Of a DNA stretch of 64,000 nucleotides, positions 44,101 through 58,500 are shown one piece after another. Positions within the stretch are counted from its first letter, which is position 1, and every line of letters starts with the position of its first letter. The DNA comes from Paratrimastix pyriformis. Its lineage: Eukaryota > Preaxostyla > Paratrimastigidae. Below the pieces are notes generated by a model, which was not told the origin of the DNA, ran no database searches, and saw nothing but the letters and a program-made list of their open reading frames with translations. The stretch lies in assembly GCA_027972325.1 (NCBI GenBank), contig JAPMOS010000049.1, forward strand, positions 62,001 to 126,000, in the 5' to 3' direction. Both the position numbers and the translations under genes were made by a program.

Positions 44101-47100
44101 GGCGCAGCCAACTTTGTGGGGACGCTGGTGATCAACATGATCTCGGACTACCAGCGGCTGGCCGACGGGGCGCCCCGGCTGATCACCAACACCCAGCTCA
44201 GCTCGTACATCCAGAACTTCTCGCTGGCCTCGGAGCGCAAGGACTTCACCATCGGGCCCCGGGTGGCCGAGCTGCTGGCCCAGCTGCCCGACTACGAGGA
44301 CCTGGTCACGGAGGCCGGCCGGGTGCTGCAGGCCTCCTTCAAGGCCGTCGAGGAGTACGCCCACTGGCTCGAGCCCTACCTGGCCCTCATCGAGCAGCAC
44401 CACCACTCGTCCATCCAGCGGTACTTCGTCGACCGGGACGACCGGATCGCCCCCGTGGAGGAGTTTCGCATGGTGGTCCTCGGCCTCCGCACCCAGGTCC
44501 GACACCCCACCGCACCCCACCGCACCGCCACACCCTAATCGCTTCATGGCCTTGCCCCACGACTCCCGCTCATGCCTCGGCCAACCCAAGACCACCACTG
44601 CGAGCCCCCGTCCACGCCTCAACATCTTCCGAGCAGCCCGCCTCAAGCACTTCCCTGGCGTTCCCCCCCCCCCCCCCCCCCCCCCCCATCCCTCCCTCCC
44701 CAGGCGGAGGGAGGTGCGCGGGCTGAATCACCCCATCATGGCGGGCTGCTTCCGGATCAACACGGCCCCCTTCGTGGAGACGGTGCTGCCCTACCGAGCC
44801 GGGTGCTGCTTCAGATGGAGCACCTGATCCCCCTCGTCTACGTCGAGCTCTGCGAGCGGCTCTCGCGCCGCATGCTGAAACACGTCCGGGCGCTGACCTT
44901 CACGCCCGACTCGCTCTCCAGGTCCGCCCATCCTCCTCCCCCCCCCCCCCCCCCCCCCCCTGCTGCTTGCTGCTTGCTGCTTGCTGCTTGCTGCTTGCTG
45001 CTTGCTGCTTGCTGCTTGCTGCTTGCTGCTTGCTGCTTGCTGCTTGCTGCTTGCTGCTTGCTGCTGCTTGCTGCTGCTGCTTGCTGCTGCTTGCTGCTGC
45101 TGCTCTCGCCCGGGGCGGTGATGGTGATGGTGATTGATGGTGATTGATGGTGATGGTGCTGAACATGATGACAATGATGACGATTGCTGGTGGTGGGAGA
45201 GGCGGTGGGCATGGCAGTGGTGGTGGTGGGCACGGCTCACCCGCACTTTGCGTGCCATCCTCGCCTCGCCCTCACCCTCCACGCCTTCCCGTCCCCGGGT
45301 GGGCCTCTGCCTGGGTCTGTCCAGCTGCGCGGTGACCCTGGAGAAGTACCTCGCGGCCGCCTCGGACCGGGAGATTGTGGACAAGCTGATCATCGACTTG
45401 GAGGGCCTCGAGCAGCTCATCCGCGAGTTGGGCTTCTCGGTGGGCCACGTGACGGTGGCCTGTCCCAAGGAGGACCCCTCCGCCCCGACGGTGGTCTTCA
45501 CCTCGGCCCCGGCGGCCCCCGTGCTGGGGGTCTTCGCCCCCCCGGGAAACATGGCCGAGATGCAGATCGTGGGCGAGGGCGAGGCGGGCGTCAAGCAGGC
45601 CGCCACCCGGGTGGCCGGCGGGTACGACCGCTACCTGGAGGTGCTCAACAAGTTCCACTTCGACCGGGCCGACCTGGTGACCCGGTTCAAGGGCGACCTC
45701 ACCAAGGAGCTCGAGGCCCTGCTGCACCGCCTCCAGCAGGCCGAGCAGGCCCTGCACGACCCGGCCCTGACATCCTTCGCCCCGGAGCCCATCCCGGCCC
45801 CGCCGCCCAACGAGCGGCCCGGCGGGCCCAGCGACGAGCCCCTGCTGCCCGCCGACGAGGTGGCCACCCACGGGATGACCGTCCACCAGTGGCGCGAGGA
45901 GGCCCACCGGCGCAAGGTCATCGAGGACGCCCGCCTCGAGCGGGAGCGGCGCGAGAAGGCCCGGGGCGAGCTGGTCCCACACACGGAGGAGGACGAGGAG
46001 GCCGAACGGGAGCGGCGGCGCCGGCGGGGTGAGGAGGACTACGACGAGCCTGCCCTGCCCCGGTTGACCACCTACCACCGCGACCGGAACCACGTCTACC
46101 GGACCATCTACCAGCTCGAGGGCCACCACTCGGGGCTGGTCGTCCTGGCGGGCGACCTGGACGTGCTGGCCCGCCGGTGCGAGCTGATGGACACCGTGCT
46201 GCCCCCCGAGCTGCGGGCCGTGCTCAAGCAGGCCCAGGCGACGGTCGACTTCAAGCGGCGCCTGTGGAAGGCCGCCGTGCGGTGGGACGGGGAGGTGGCC
46301 GCCTGGGTGGAGAAGCTCACCATTGGCGCCCTGCGGGCCCCCGAGGAGCCCGTCCTGACCGAGCTCAAGAAGCGCCTGGCCGAGTATGCCCGGCTGCTGG
46401 TCGAGGGCGACCAGTTGGCCGACGCGCACCCGCCCGTCCTCGAGAGGCTCCGCGCCGTCCTCACCGATGTCCGGCCCCCGCCCCGTCCCGCCAGCGCCCA
46501 ACCATTCCCACGTCCCACTCACTTCGTTGCACCGCACCTCTGCTGGGGCATGGCCTTTGCTGTAGCGTCGGGCGTCATCCGATCATCCAGCCATCCAGTC
46601 ATACAAGCATCCCATCATCCAGTCATTATCCATCATCAACCAGTCATCGTCATCCATCCATTCACCAACCACCACCATCGTCGGTGCGGGGCGCGCTGTC
46701 TGCGCAGGCGGCGGCGCTACTGCCCTCGCTGGGGGCCATGGCCAACAAGGACCTCAAGCCGCGCCACTGGCAGGACATCGGGGCCATCATGCACAGGCCC
46801 ATCACGGACGACGTCACCGTGGGCGAGCTGGTCAAACTCAACCTCGACCAGGGTCCGCCCGTCTGCCTTGTATGCCACACGTTGTGGCGCTGTTGGTGCT
46901 GTTGGCGCTGTTGGCGCTGTTGGCGCTGTTGGCGCTGTTGGCGCTGTTGGCGCTGTTGGCGCTGTTGGCGCTGTTGGCGCTGTTGGCGCTGTTGGCGCTG
47001 TTGGCGCTGTTGGCGCTGTTGGCGCTGTTGGCGCAGATGTTGGGCTCAATGGGGCAGCGCGCGGTCGCAGGGGAGGTCGGAGGAGGGGAGCGATCGGTAT

Positions 47101-49496
47101 GCATCGCAGCGCACATCTTCACACCACAGCACTCCTGCACCGTCGCATCCGGCTGATGCTGGGGGGGATGGAATGGGGGATGGGATGGGGGATGTGCAGC
47201 CCGGGTGGGCCTGGAGCGGATCTCGAGCATCGCCACCCACGAGGCGGCCCTCGAGTCGGGCCTGGCCGACCTGGCGGCCCAGTGGCGCGAGGTCGCCTAT
47301 CGGATGCACATCCACGACGCGGCCGACCCGCTGCGGCTGATGGAGTTCGCGGGGGAGGACCCGCCCGCCGACCTGCCCGCCAGCCGGCAGGGCTTCATGC
47401 TGGGGGCCACGGACGAGGTGACGGCCCTGCTGGACGACTCGGAGCTGCAGCTCTCGGTGATGCTCTCGAGCCCATTCAAGGCCGTCATCCAGGCGGTCCG
47501 CACGGCCCTCACATCCATCCATCCATCCATCCATCCATCCATCCATCCATCCATCCAATCCATCCATCCATCCCATCATCCATCCATCCATCCATCCATC
47601 CATCCATCCATCCATCCATCCATCCATCCATCCATCCATCCATCCATCCATCCATCCATTCATCCGCCTGTCTATCCACCTGCCCACCCGCCTGCCCACT
47701 CGCCCCTCTGGACCTTTCCTCTGGGCCCGACACGATCTCACCTGTTACCATGCGGCGGTCACCACGAGGATTGATTCTTCTTTTCTCTGTTGCATGTGCC
47801 GTGGCGGGGGCGATGTGGGCGATGTGGGCGATGTGGGCGATGTGGGCGATGTGGGCGATGTGGGCGATGTGGGCGGGGCGGTGCAGGGGCTGGAGCTGTG
47901 GCAGCACAACCTGCTCCTGATCCGCAACACGACCCGCTGCCTGCTGGCCATCCAGCGGCTGTGGCTCTACCTGGAGCCCGTCTTCCGGTCCCACGAGATC
48001 GTCAAGGTCCGGCCCGCGTCCACCCACCCCACTCGCCAACAACCCCACCCACCACAACGCCCCCAATCACCAGCCCCCCGACCCCCCGTGCCTTTGGCGC
48101 GCAATCCATTGCAGGAGTCACTCACAGCCTATCGATTGGTGACCTGCGTCTGCCTGTGCTGTCTGACTGTCTTCCTGTGCCGCCGTGTCCGTCTGTGCTG
48201 TCTTCCTGTGTGGGGTGGGTGTGCAGTCGCTGCCGGAGGATGCGATGAAGTCCTTCGGGGCCATCAGCGAGGCCTGGCAGGCCCTCATGGCCGCCTTCTG
48301 GCAGCAGCGGGGCGTCTACGCACAGTGCTGCCTCCTGGTCCGCCCGGCGCTCTTTACTCCACACACGTCATCACACATCACATCAAATCACATCACATCA
48401 CCGCCTGCCCTGTCCTGCCCTGTCCTGTTCTGCAAGCATCATCATCTGCCGATCATCCCGTGCCCATCTCATTGGCTGCAACCTCGCTCGCCCCCCACTT
48501 CCCATCCCCTCCCAGGCCCGAGACGCCCCCGGACTGAGTCTGAACCTTCTCGGCGAGCTGAAGCGGCCCGATGTCGACCTGGGCACCCCGGGCGGCGAGA
48601 AGGGCATCTCGCCCCGCCTCCGGGGGCTCCTGCAGTGGGAGGCCGAGCTGGGCCGGGTGCTGGTGGCCCTGCAGCACTACCTGGACCTGAAGCGGGCCGG
48701 CTTCCCGCGGTTCTACTTCCTCTCCGACCAGGAGCTCATCGAGATGCTTGCCGCCTCGGCCTCGAGCCCCGTCCGTGCCGGGCGGCCTGCCCTTTCCTCC
48801 TGGGTGTTTGTGTGTGTGTGTGTGGGGGTGTGGGGGGCATGGCTAGGGTGAGAGGCATCATGAGCAGTATCATCATCATCATCCAACAATCATCCAACCG
48901 TCATCACCAGACACACCCAATCAACATCATCATCCAACCATCATCCTCAGCATCACCAAAACACACACGAGGCCCGACCAACTGATCCAACATCACCACC
49001 TGCTTCAGCCAACATCACCACCTACTTCAGCCTTTCCACATCGTCCCATGTTTCAATCATCACCATCATCATATGTGACTGGTGGTCGTCCGAGCCTCAC
49101 AGTGGTACCACCCTCCGCTCCCCCTTGTGGCCCCTGACCCCGCAGGCGCGGATGGACCGGCACCTGCCCAAGTGCTTCGAGGGCGTCGCGGGGCTGGTGA
49201 TGGGCCCCAAGGGCAGCCGCCGGTTCACCATCGCCGGGGTGACGGACCCCTGCGGGCTGCAGCTGACCTTCCGCGAGCCCCTCGAGGTTGCCGGCTCGCC
49301 CGAGCAGTGGCTCGAGAAGATGCGGCGCACCATCGCCGCCCAGCTGAAGCGCCTCTTCGGCGAGGCGCTGCGGGCCTACCCGGCCACACACCAGTCGCAC
49401 TACTCGGCCCTGCTCGCACGGACGGACGCCCTCGAGCAGGTGGGCCTCCCCGCATCGGCTTACGCGTCCGCCAAGACCCATCCTTGCATCCCTCCC

Positions 49497-49559
<63 letters not shown>

Positions 49560-52500
49560 TGACCGGCTTTATCCATGTTTTCCGCCTCACGGCGCGTGGT
49601 GGTGGGCGGCCACAGCAACGCGACCCTGGACCTGCCCGGGACGCCCATCGCCCCTATGACGCCATCCGCCGCCTACGGGGCCCCGCCCACCTCGCCCATG
49701 GGGGGCTCGCCCATGGCCGGGCTGGGGCTGGGCATGGGGCTGGGCATGGGGCCTGGGACCAGCTTCACCGCCACCGACGACGCCCTCAGGGAGAAATTCA
49801 CCTTCGACTACCCGCCCCAGGTCGGGGTCACGCCCGTGTGGAGGATGTCGACGCGGGTGGTGGGAGGAGGAGGAGGGGGGGGGGGGGGGGGGGAGGGGTA
49901 TGTCGGGAGAGGTGTGTTCCGCAGCGTGGAAGTCCGCACAATGGGGAGGCGAGCTGACCCGTGGTGGTGGCTGGGGGGCTGGCGGGCGGCGCAGGTTGTG
50001 CTTGTGCTGGAGCAGCTCTTCTTCGCCCTCCTCGTGGCCGCCACCCTCCGCGGGCCCCAGGCGCCCACCCCCTCGGCCGCCCACGGTCCGCCCGGCGCCC
50101 GCATCCACACACCCCCACAGCCCCGGCCTGCAAGGATGCTCAGACAGGGTGGGAGAGACACAATGAGAGCCCCGCTGATGGTGCCTGGCATGCGGTTGTC
50201 TGCAATGGAAGGCTTCCCGACTCCCGCCGCCGAACCGGCTGGTGGAGTGCCCGTCATCCCCCACCTCCCACTCACCATCTGTCTCCGTCTGTGGACCCAT
50301 TCCATTGGTCCTGCGACCATGCTGGTCCTGCTGTCCCGGGGTGATGCAGTCCTGTCCGTCTCGGGCGCCATGTCCCGCCAGCCCTCGGCCCTCCGCCGCA
50401 TCCGGCGCGGCATCGACGAGAACCTCGCCTGGCTCTCCGGTCCGTCCGCGCCCCCTTCAGCGCCCCCTTCAGCGCCCCTCCCATCTGGCCCTGATCCGCA
50501 TATCCGATGCCGCGTTCTCTCCCTCCGATCCCGGATGCGAACGCCTTGCCTCATTTGCATGCCTCCCTGTGCACGTCATCATCATCCAATCATCACCATC
50601 CAATCATCACCATCCAATCATCACCATCCAATCATCACCATCCACTTATCACCATCCACTTATCATCATCCAATTATCATCATCCAATTATCATCATCCA
50701 ATTATCATCATTGCCACCATCATCTGTGTTTGAATCACAAAGTGACGACTCGCAAAGAATCAAAACAACCTGTCTTGTTTGCCAGCGGCCCCCCAAGTTC
50801 GCATCAGCTCGATGGACGAGTCCCTTTGCCCCCGCACCAAATTTCCAGTTCTGGAGCGGCGTGCCGCACGCCCGCTGGCCGAGCGGGTTTTGCTGGGCTC
50901 GCTGATCACCCACGAGATCCACAACCGGGACGTCGTCGACGAGCTGCTGGCCGAGCTGCGCAGGATGGGCGGACCCGAGGCCGCCCCTCCGGTGGCGCCC
51001 ACGACCCCCACCGGGGCGGCGGCAGCGCCTGACTACTCCATCTCGGCCGCCCTGGGGCTGGCTGGCCCGCCCCACCAGTACCAACCGCAGTACCAGCAGC
51101 AACAGCAGCAGCAGCAGGGCAGCGCCGTGCTCGGGGCGCAGGACTTTGTCTGGCTGCGCCAGCTGAGGTCCGCCCCCCACCTCATCACCCCACCCCTTTG
51201 TCGGTGTTCGTGGTGGTCGATGCCTCCCCATTGACGATGTTCACGGTCGTATCCCTTTGGCGGCGGCGGTGGTGGTGACTGGTGGCTGGTGGCTGGTGGC
51301 TGGTGGCTGGTGGCTGGTGGCTGGTGGTGGTGGTTGGCGGGCGGTGGGGGGGCCGGGCAGGTACCACTGGGACAAGGACGAGGAGGACGTCCAGGTGCAG
51401 CAGGGCGCGGCCACGCTGCAGTACGGCTACGAGTACCTGGGCAACCCGGCCCGGCTGGTGGTGACCCCGCTGACGGTGCGCTGCTGGATGACCCTCACCA
51501 CGGCCCTCCACCTCAACCTGGCCGGGGCCGCCGAGGGCCCCGCGGGCACGGTCCGCTCTCGCCCGGCCCGCCGGCCCGCACCATCCTCCTTGTTCGCCCT
51601 GCCCAACTGGCGCGTGCGGCCAGTGGAGCCCCCCCGTTGGCCTCTGTTTTTCCCTAACGGTTCCCGTTCCGCGCTGCGCTGTGGGGAGGGCGAGGGGGAG
51701 GGGGAGGGGGAGGGGTGAGGGGCAATCATCAAGACATCACATCATCATTCCACCGCCATCATGTGCATCGGATGGGCGTGCGATCGGTGCAGGGCAAGAC
51801 GGAGTCCATCAAGGATTTGGCCCGCGCTGTGGGCCGGTTCTGCGTGGTCCGCCGCCGCCTCCTTCCGTCCCCCCTCCAGCCCCCCCCTCCACCACCTTCC
51901 AGCCCTCCAGCCACCCCCTCCACCACCTTACCTTCCGTCTCCCTACATCCCCCTACATCCCCCTACATCCCCCGTCACTGGGCCCAACCTGGTCTCACGT
52001 GCCTGGTGCTGTTGCGTTGGCGTTGCGGGATGTCTGCTGCGCAGGTTTACAACTGCGGGGAGGGCTTCGACTACAAGGTCATGGCCCAGTTCTTCACGGG
52101 CCTCCTGCAGGTCCGCCGCCGCGCCCATCCCTCCCCCGTGCCCGATCCAGCGCGACCCAATTCATTCACGGCCCACATTTGCATCGCTCCATCGCTGGCA
52201 TGACGCCTCACCAAGACATCCAGCCAGTCGGCCGGCTTCCCCCCGTCATCACCCGCATCCCCCTCGACATCACCACTGACTGAGCCATCGAACGGGTTGT
52301 GCTGGTGCTGTGCAGGGCGGCTGCTGGAGCAGCTTCGACGAGTTCAACCGGATCGGGGTGGAGGACCTCTCGGTGCTGGCCCAGCAGCTCTTCACCATCC
52401 AGGCGGCCATCGGGGCCCGCCGGGAGGGGGTCCTCTTCGAGGGCCGCCAGGTGCCCGTCGACCGGGGCTGCGGCTTCTTCGTCACGATGAACCCCCAGGC

Positions 52501-55500
52501 CGAGCCCGGCTACGCGGCCGGCAGGAACGAGCTGCCGGATAACCTCAAGGCCCGCCCCCTGAACCACCTCCATAACCCCGCATGCCTGCATAACCCCGCA
52601 TGCCTGCATAACCCCGCATGCCTGCATAACCCCGCATGCCTGCATAACCCACATGTCTACATATCCAGTTGCCTGAGAGCCGCTATGACTGCATAACCCC
52701 GCATGCCTGAGAGCCGCTATGTTTGAATGGCCACCCTCTCGGCATAACCCCCATTGCGTACTCCCCTCCCCTGTCGACACGCCCATGCCTGCACATCCAC
52801 TTCGCTCTTCTTCTCTGACCGCCAACGGGGCACGGGCTCCCCCCCGCTCTGCACACCAGGCGCTCTTCCGACCTGTGGCGATGGTGATCCCCGACAGCGG
52901 CCTCATCACCGAGGTGATGCTCTTCGCCCACGGGTTCGGCTCGGCCCACGGGCTGGCCCTCAAGCTGGTCCGGCCACCGGCCCAAGGATGGGATGCTGAT
53001 GTTGATTGGGTGATGATATGGCTGATGATTGGGTTGATTGGGTGGTGATGATGATTGACTTGCCCACATGCCCAACGACGGGCCTCCTCTTGCTGCGCAG
53101 GTTCGGCTCTTCGGGGCGGCCCCGCAGCAGCTCTCGAACCAGCATCACTACGACTTCAGCCTGCGCTCGCTGGTGACGGTCGTCCGGCTGGCGGGGCTGT
53201 ACTACGCCACCTACCTGGTCACAAAGCAGGTCCGTGCCATCAGTCAAACATCATCAGTCAAACATCATCAGTCAAACATCATCAGCCAAACATCATCAGC
53301 CAAACATCATCAGCTAAACATCATCAGCCAAACATCATCAGCCAAACATCATCAGCCAAACATCATCAGCCAAGCAGCAGCAGTCACAACAGCAGCAACA
53401 ACAACATTCAATCATTGTCCGATCATCACCATCATCCGATCCAACCAGCATCAGTATCATCATCATTCATCATCATCACAACCAACCCGCGTTTTCTCCC
53501 TGCCCGCCCTGATCTGCTGCCCCAGGAGAAGCAGCGTGCCGAGGCGGAGGCGGCGGCGGCCCTTGCCCGGGAGGAGGCCGAGAAGGCCGCCCTCGAGGAG
53601 AAATCCAAGTCCCGCAAGTCCCGCAAGAAGTCCGTCCCGCGCGCTCCTGCTTGCGGGCGCCCGTGCAGTGGATCCTGTTCGGGACGTGTCGCTCACTGTG
53701 GGCCCGCAATTTTTCTCTGCTTCCGGTTGCGCATGGAACTGCCTTGCATGCGGCGGTGTGCCTGCTGTTGTTGGGGTCTGGCTGGCTGGCTGGGGCGGCG
53801 CTGCAGGAAGCGGGATGAGGAGGAGCGTCGCAAGCAGCACGACGCCCTGGTGGCCGCCTGGAAGCAGCGACGCGATATGCATCAGCAGATGGTCGAGGAG
53901 CAGGTCCGGCCAGATGCCCCCGCCTGCCCGCCCTCGCGCCTCCCCAGAAGGAGCGAACACGATTTTGAAACAAGCAGGCAATCGCTCTTTTTCGCCCCCC
54001 AATCGAAATCGCCGTTTCAATATTTCGCCTTTTTTTTTCACTGCTCCCGCACACCCTCATCACCCGCTCCTTCCCTTCCCTGCGGTCGCGGCCTGTAGGA
54101 TCTGGTGCTGCGGGCCGTCGCCGACCAGGCGCTGCCCAAGTTCACCGGAGACGACACGACCCTGTTCACGGCCCTGATGGGCGACCTCTTCATGCCCATC
54201 CCGCCCTTCACCGAGTCCGCCCCCGGCGAGGGTGGCCGGTCGCGGACCCCTACGGCCTCCGAGACCTCGACCGCCGTGTCGCCCCTGCCGCCGACCCCCG
54301 CCAGCGGGAAGGTGACCTCGCCGCCGACATCCCCCCGGCCCGTCTCGCCCCCGCTCACGGCCGCTGGGACGAGCACGGCCGGCCGGTCGGCAGGGGTCTC
54401 GATGCGGGAGCTGGTCAACATGGTGGCCGCCCCGCTGGCCCGCTCTCGGAGCCAGTCGGTACTGGCCACGGCGGCCATGATCACCAACGCCGTCACCACG
54501 GCCCCCGCCACCCAGGAGATGGCCCTCAGGGCCCGGGAGGCCCTGCGCCAGATGGGCCTCTGCTGGCGCGAGAACGACTCGGGGACCCGAATGCAGGTCG
54601 ACAAGATCACCCAGCTCCACACGGCCCTGCAGGTGCGCTGGGGGGTCATCATCCTGGGGGCCGCCGGGGCGGGCAAGACCACCTGCGTGCGGGCCCTGGC
54701 CCGGGCCATCGGCATCAGCCTGGCCAGCATCACCTGGAACGTCCCGTCCACCGCCCCGGCCCCCGCCGCCAGCCCCGAGAAGAGGCCGCGCTGGGGCCGG
54801 CTCCGTAGCAAGCTGCTTGTCCCCTACCGGCCCGTGGTGACCCTGCCCCAGGCGCGGCCCTCGGCCCATGTGCTGGTGCACGTGATCAACCCCAAGGCCC
54901 TCACCCTGGGCCAGCTCTTCGGCCGGATGGACGAGGAGTCGCGCGAGTGGACCCCCGGCGTCCTGGGCACCCTCGTCCAGCAGGTCCGGCGTCCCGCCGC
55001 CCACCTCCCGATCCGCCTGCCCCGCCCCGCCCCGCCCGGGTGACCGCTCGCATCATCCAATCAGCATCATCAGCATCATCAGCATCATCAGCATCATCAG
55101 CATCATCAGCATCATCAGCATCATCAGCATCATCAGCATCATCAGCATCATCAGCATCATCAGCATCATCAGCATCATCAGCATCATCAGCATCATCAGC
55201 ATCATCCCGCATCATCAGCATCATCAGCATCATCAGCATCATCAGCATCATCAGCATCATCAGCATCATCAGCATCATCAGCAGCAGCATCATCAGCATC
55301 ATCATCATCACCATCATCACCATCAGCATCATCAGCACCATCAGCATCATCAGCACCAGCACCAGCCATCCACCACCCTCATCATTCGCCTGGGCGGTGC
55401 GGTTTTTGCGTCTGCTCCTGCAGGTTCTGAACGCCAACGAGGCCCAGCGTGCGAGCGAGGCCGCCCGGCAGGAGTCCCATGCGCGCGCCCTGGCCACCCG

Positions 55501-58500
55501 GGCCACGGCCGAGCAGCAGCTGGGGGAGGCCGTCCAGCGGCTGCTGCAGGACGAGATCGAGGCCGAGCGGATCCGGGAGCGGCGCAGGGCAGGCACGCTC
55601 ACCCTCGAGGAGGAGCAGCAGCTCGCGCAGGAGAAGCCTGTCCGCGCTCTGGCGCCGCCATGCCCCGCGCCCCGATGGCCCCCTCCTCCTCCTCCTCCTC
55701 TGCCCCACCCGCACTTCATCAACATCCCTTCGTCGTCCCGCGGTCTCGATTCTGTGGGATGATGGCGACTGGGTGCTGGCTATGCGATTGCGCCTCTGTC
55801 TGCATCTGTGCTGTCTCTGTCTCCGCCCGGCGTCTCTGTGCCCGCAGCTGGCCATGCTGACCTCGTCCAACCCCTACGAGGGCCCGCTGCGCAAGGCGCT
55901 TGCGGTCATGCAGGCGACGGCCTCCATCCTGATGGCCAGCACCCCCCAGGCCGCCCGTGCCGCCGCCGCGGCGGGCCAGTCGAACGCCCTCCTGCTCCTC
56001 ACCAAGGCGGCCGCCAGCAGCCCCCAGGAAGTCATCGCCTCGTTCGACCTGCCCCCGCTGCCCACCGTGCCGCCGCCCCCCCAGGCCGCCCTGCAGGTTG
56101 TGCACTGGGTGCTCTTCGACGGGCCCGTCGACGCGCAGTGGGTCGAGAACCTCAACAGCGCCATGGACGACACCCGCACCCTCAACATGCCCAACGGCCA
56201 GGTTCGCACACTGCCCGATGGACATCCCCCCCTCGCGGTCGTCATCGTCCAATCAGCATCATCCGCCACCACGTCATTGCACTCATTCCCTGTCCCCCCC
56301 CCCCCCCCCCCCCCAGCGTTTCCGGCTGCCTGTCAACCTGTCCTTCCTGTTCGAGGTGGACTCGCTCTCGGCTGCCTCGCCCGCGACCATCTCCCGATGC
56401 GGGGTGGTCTTCGTCCCCGGGGGCGGCGAGGCCCCCCAGACCCTCACGGCCAAGCTGGTGCCCCCGCCCATGCCCACGCCCATGTTTCTCGGCACCGTGG
56501 TGGGCACCCCGTCCGCTGCCGCCCTGGGCGGGGCGGGCCGGCGCGCCTCGGTCGTGTCCAATATGGAGCCCGAGGTGGCCACGGCCCCTCTGCCGGCCGT
56601 CCTGCTGGGCAACCCGGCCGCCGGGGCCGTCCCCAGCACTGCCTGTGGGCCGGCCTGCGTGCCCTGGTCGTGCTACGTGCGGGCCTGGCTGGGCATGACG
56701 GAGGGCGAGGAGGCCGAGGCACCTGAGTCCTGGATCTGCGACCGGGAGGCCTCGCTGCTGCTCGAGGGGCAGGGCCAGATCTACGGGGACGTCATGGACA
56801 AGGACCTCGAGACCTTTGACCCCACCAAGGGCGGGCCGTACCCCGGTCTGATGAGGATGAGGATGAAGGGACGATCGGATGAGGGTGATCGGATGTATGG
56901 TGGTGGCGGTGGTGGCGGCGATGATGATGGATGTTTGGACGATGGCCTCTCATCATTCCGTCCCTCCGGCCCCCTTTCCGGGTCGCCCCCCCTCACTCAG
57001 CGCCCGACCTGCTGCCCGTCCCGGCGACCCTGCCGCCCACGTACGTCAGCCAGAAGCCCCAGCCGGTGCTGTCTGTCGCCCGGATGCATCGCCAGCTGCG
57101 GCAGCGCCTGTGGAACCACATCTCGCGGGCCCTCGAGCTGGCCCTCAACTGGCTGGGGGGCGCCGAGCCCGACGAGTACCGGGGTCCGTGAGCGCTCCCC
57201 CCTCCCTCTGCCCGTTCCCCCGGCAGCAACGTGCTCACCAGACCGCGAGCGGCAGTGTGCGTGTGTCTGTGTCTATGTGTCTGTGTCTGTGTGTCTGTGT
57301 CTGTGTGTCTATGTGTCTGTGTCTGTGTCTATGTGTCTGTGTCTGTGTCTATGTGTCTGTGTCTGTGTCTGTGTGTCTGTGTCTGTGTGTCTGTGTCTGT
57401 GTGTCTGTGTCTGTGTCTGTGTCTGTGTCTGTATCTGTGTCTGTGTCTGTCTGTGTCTGTGTGTCTGTGTCTGTGTGTCTGTCTGTGTGTCTGTGTCTGT
57501 GTCTGTGTCTGTGTGTCTGTGTCTGTGTGTCTGTGTGTCTGTGTGTCTGTGTCTGTGTGTCTGTGTGTCTGTGTGTCTGTGTGTCTGTGTGTCTGTGTGT
57601 CTGTGTGTCTGTGTCTGTGTCTGTGTCTGTGTCTGTGTGTCTGTGTGTCTGTGTGTCTGTGTGTCTGTGTGTCTGTGTGTCTGTGTGTCTGTGTGTCTGT
57701 GTGTCTGTGTGTCTGTGTGTCTGTGTCTGTGTCTGTGTCTGTATCTGTGTGTCTGTGTGTCTGTGTGTCTGTGTGTCTGTGTGTCTGTGTGTCTGTGTGT
57801 CTGTGTGTCTGTGTCTGTGTGTCTGTGTCTGTGTCTGTGTCTGTGTCTGTGTCTGTGTCTGTGTCTGTGTCTGTGTCTGTGTCTGTGTCTGTGTCTGTGT
57901 GCGTGTTTGTGCCAGAGGAGTTGGACGCGCGCTTTGCCATCGCCCGCGCTCATCGATCACTCTTCTTCGGTGCTTCTCCTTGCCTTGCCACCACGTCAGC
58001 TCCGCGGAAGGGGCGGCCCAGCGAGCGGTCCTCCTCGGATGCGGGCCTGGACACGGCCGAGGTGCCCGCCGCCCGGCGGCATCCCAAGCTCAGCCACGAC
58101 CCCGGCGGGCTGGGCCGGGTGGCGGCCTTCTGCGCGATGCTCTCGTGCCTCCTCGAGCAGCAGGGGGCCGCCCTGGGCGGTGGCCTCCTTGAGCTGGGCC
58201 TCCCGCGGCGCCCAGGCGAGATGGTCGCCCACCCCCAGCCTCCTTCCCCGCTGCCCCTCATCGCGTCTTCCCCGCACGAATGCTTTGATGGGATGACTGG
58301 ATGATGATGATGATGATGATGGGATGATGGTGACGAGCCCGTCTTTCCCTCTCGACCCACCTCACGACCCGCCCGCCCGCCCCTCCCCGCCCAGGCGCCC
58401 TGCCCCCCCTCGACGAGCATCAAGCCGCTGCCGCTTGAGCAGCAGCTGCAGTACCAGCACCACATCGAGGCGGCCCTGGCCGAGGCCGGCGTCGCGACCC

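Larger units (their letters stand above)
45320..49445 (+). other. Dynein distal tail and linker region
   Basis: A long exon (45320-46469) is coiled-coil-like and rich in charged residues (TAEQ-, [11 protein letters not shown]- and [14 protein letters not shown]-type runs). Exons from 46710 onward match the linker: [71 protein letters not shown] and [13 protein letters not shown]. Confidence 0.8.
50800..53228 (+). other. Dynein AAA1 region
   Basis: Starts with [17 protein letters not shown], then [17 protein letters not shown] and [19 protein letters not shown]-loop is at about 51529-51805 across an intron. The sensor segment is [21 protein letters not shown] poly-Gln stretch (about 51080-51115) interrupts the AAA1 N-terminal segment. 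Confidence 0.88.
54101..56480 (+). other. Dynein AAA2 region with insertions
   Basis: P-loop GAAGAGKTT lies at about 54658-54684, [15 protein letters not shown] at about 54880, [17 protein letters not shown] at about 56107 and [13 protein letters not shown] at about 56378. A Ser/Thr/Pro-rich loop (54215-54400) and a charged exon (55424-55640, [16 protein letters not shown]...) are inserted. Confidence 0.85.

Noticed and set aside
56879-58304. Long Cys/Val/Ser-rich and Asp/Thr/His-rich open frames
   Set aside because: They are translations of the GTCTGT array in a dynein intron.
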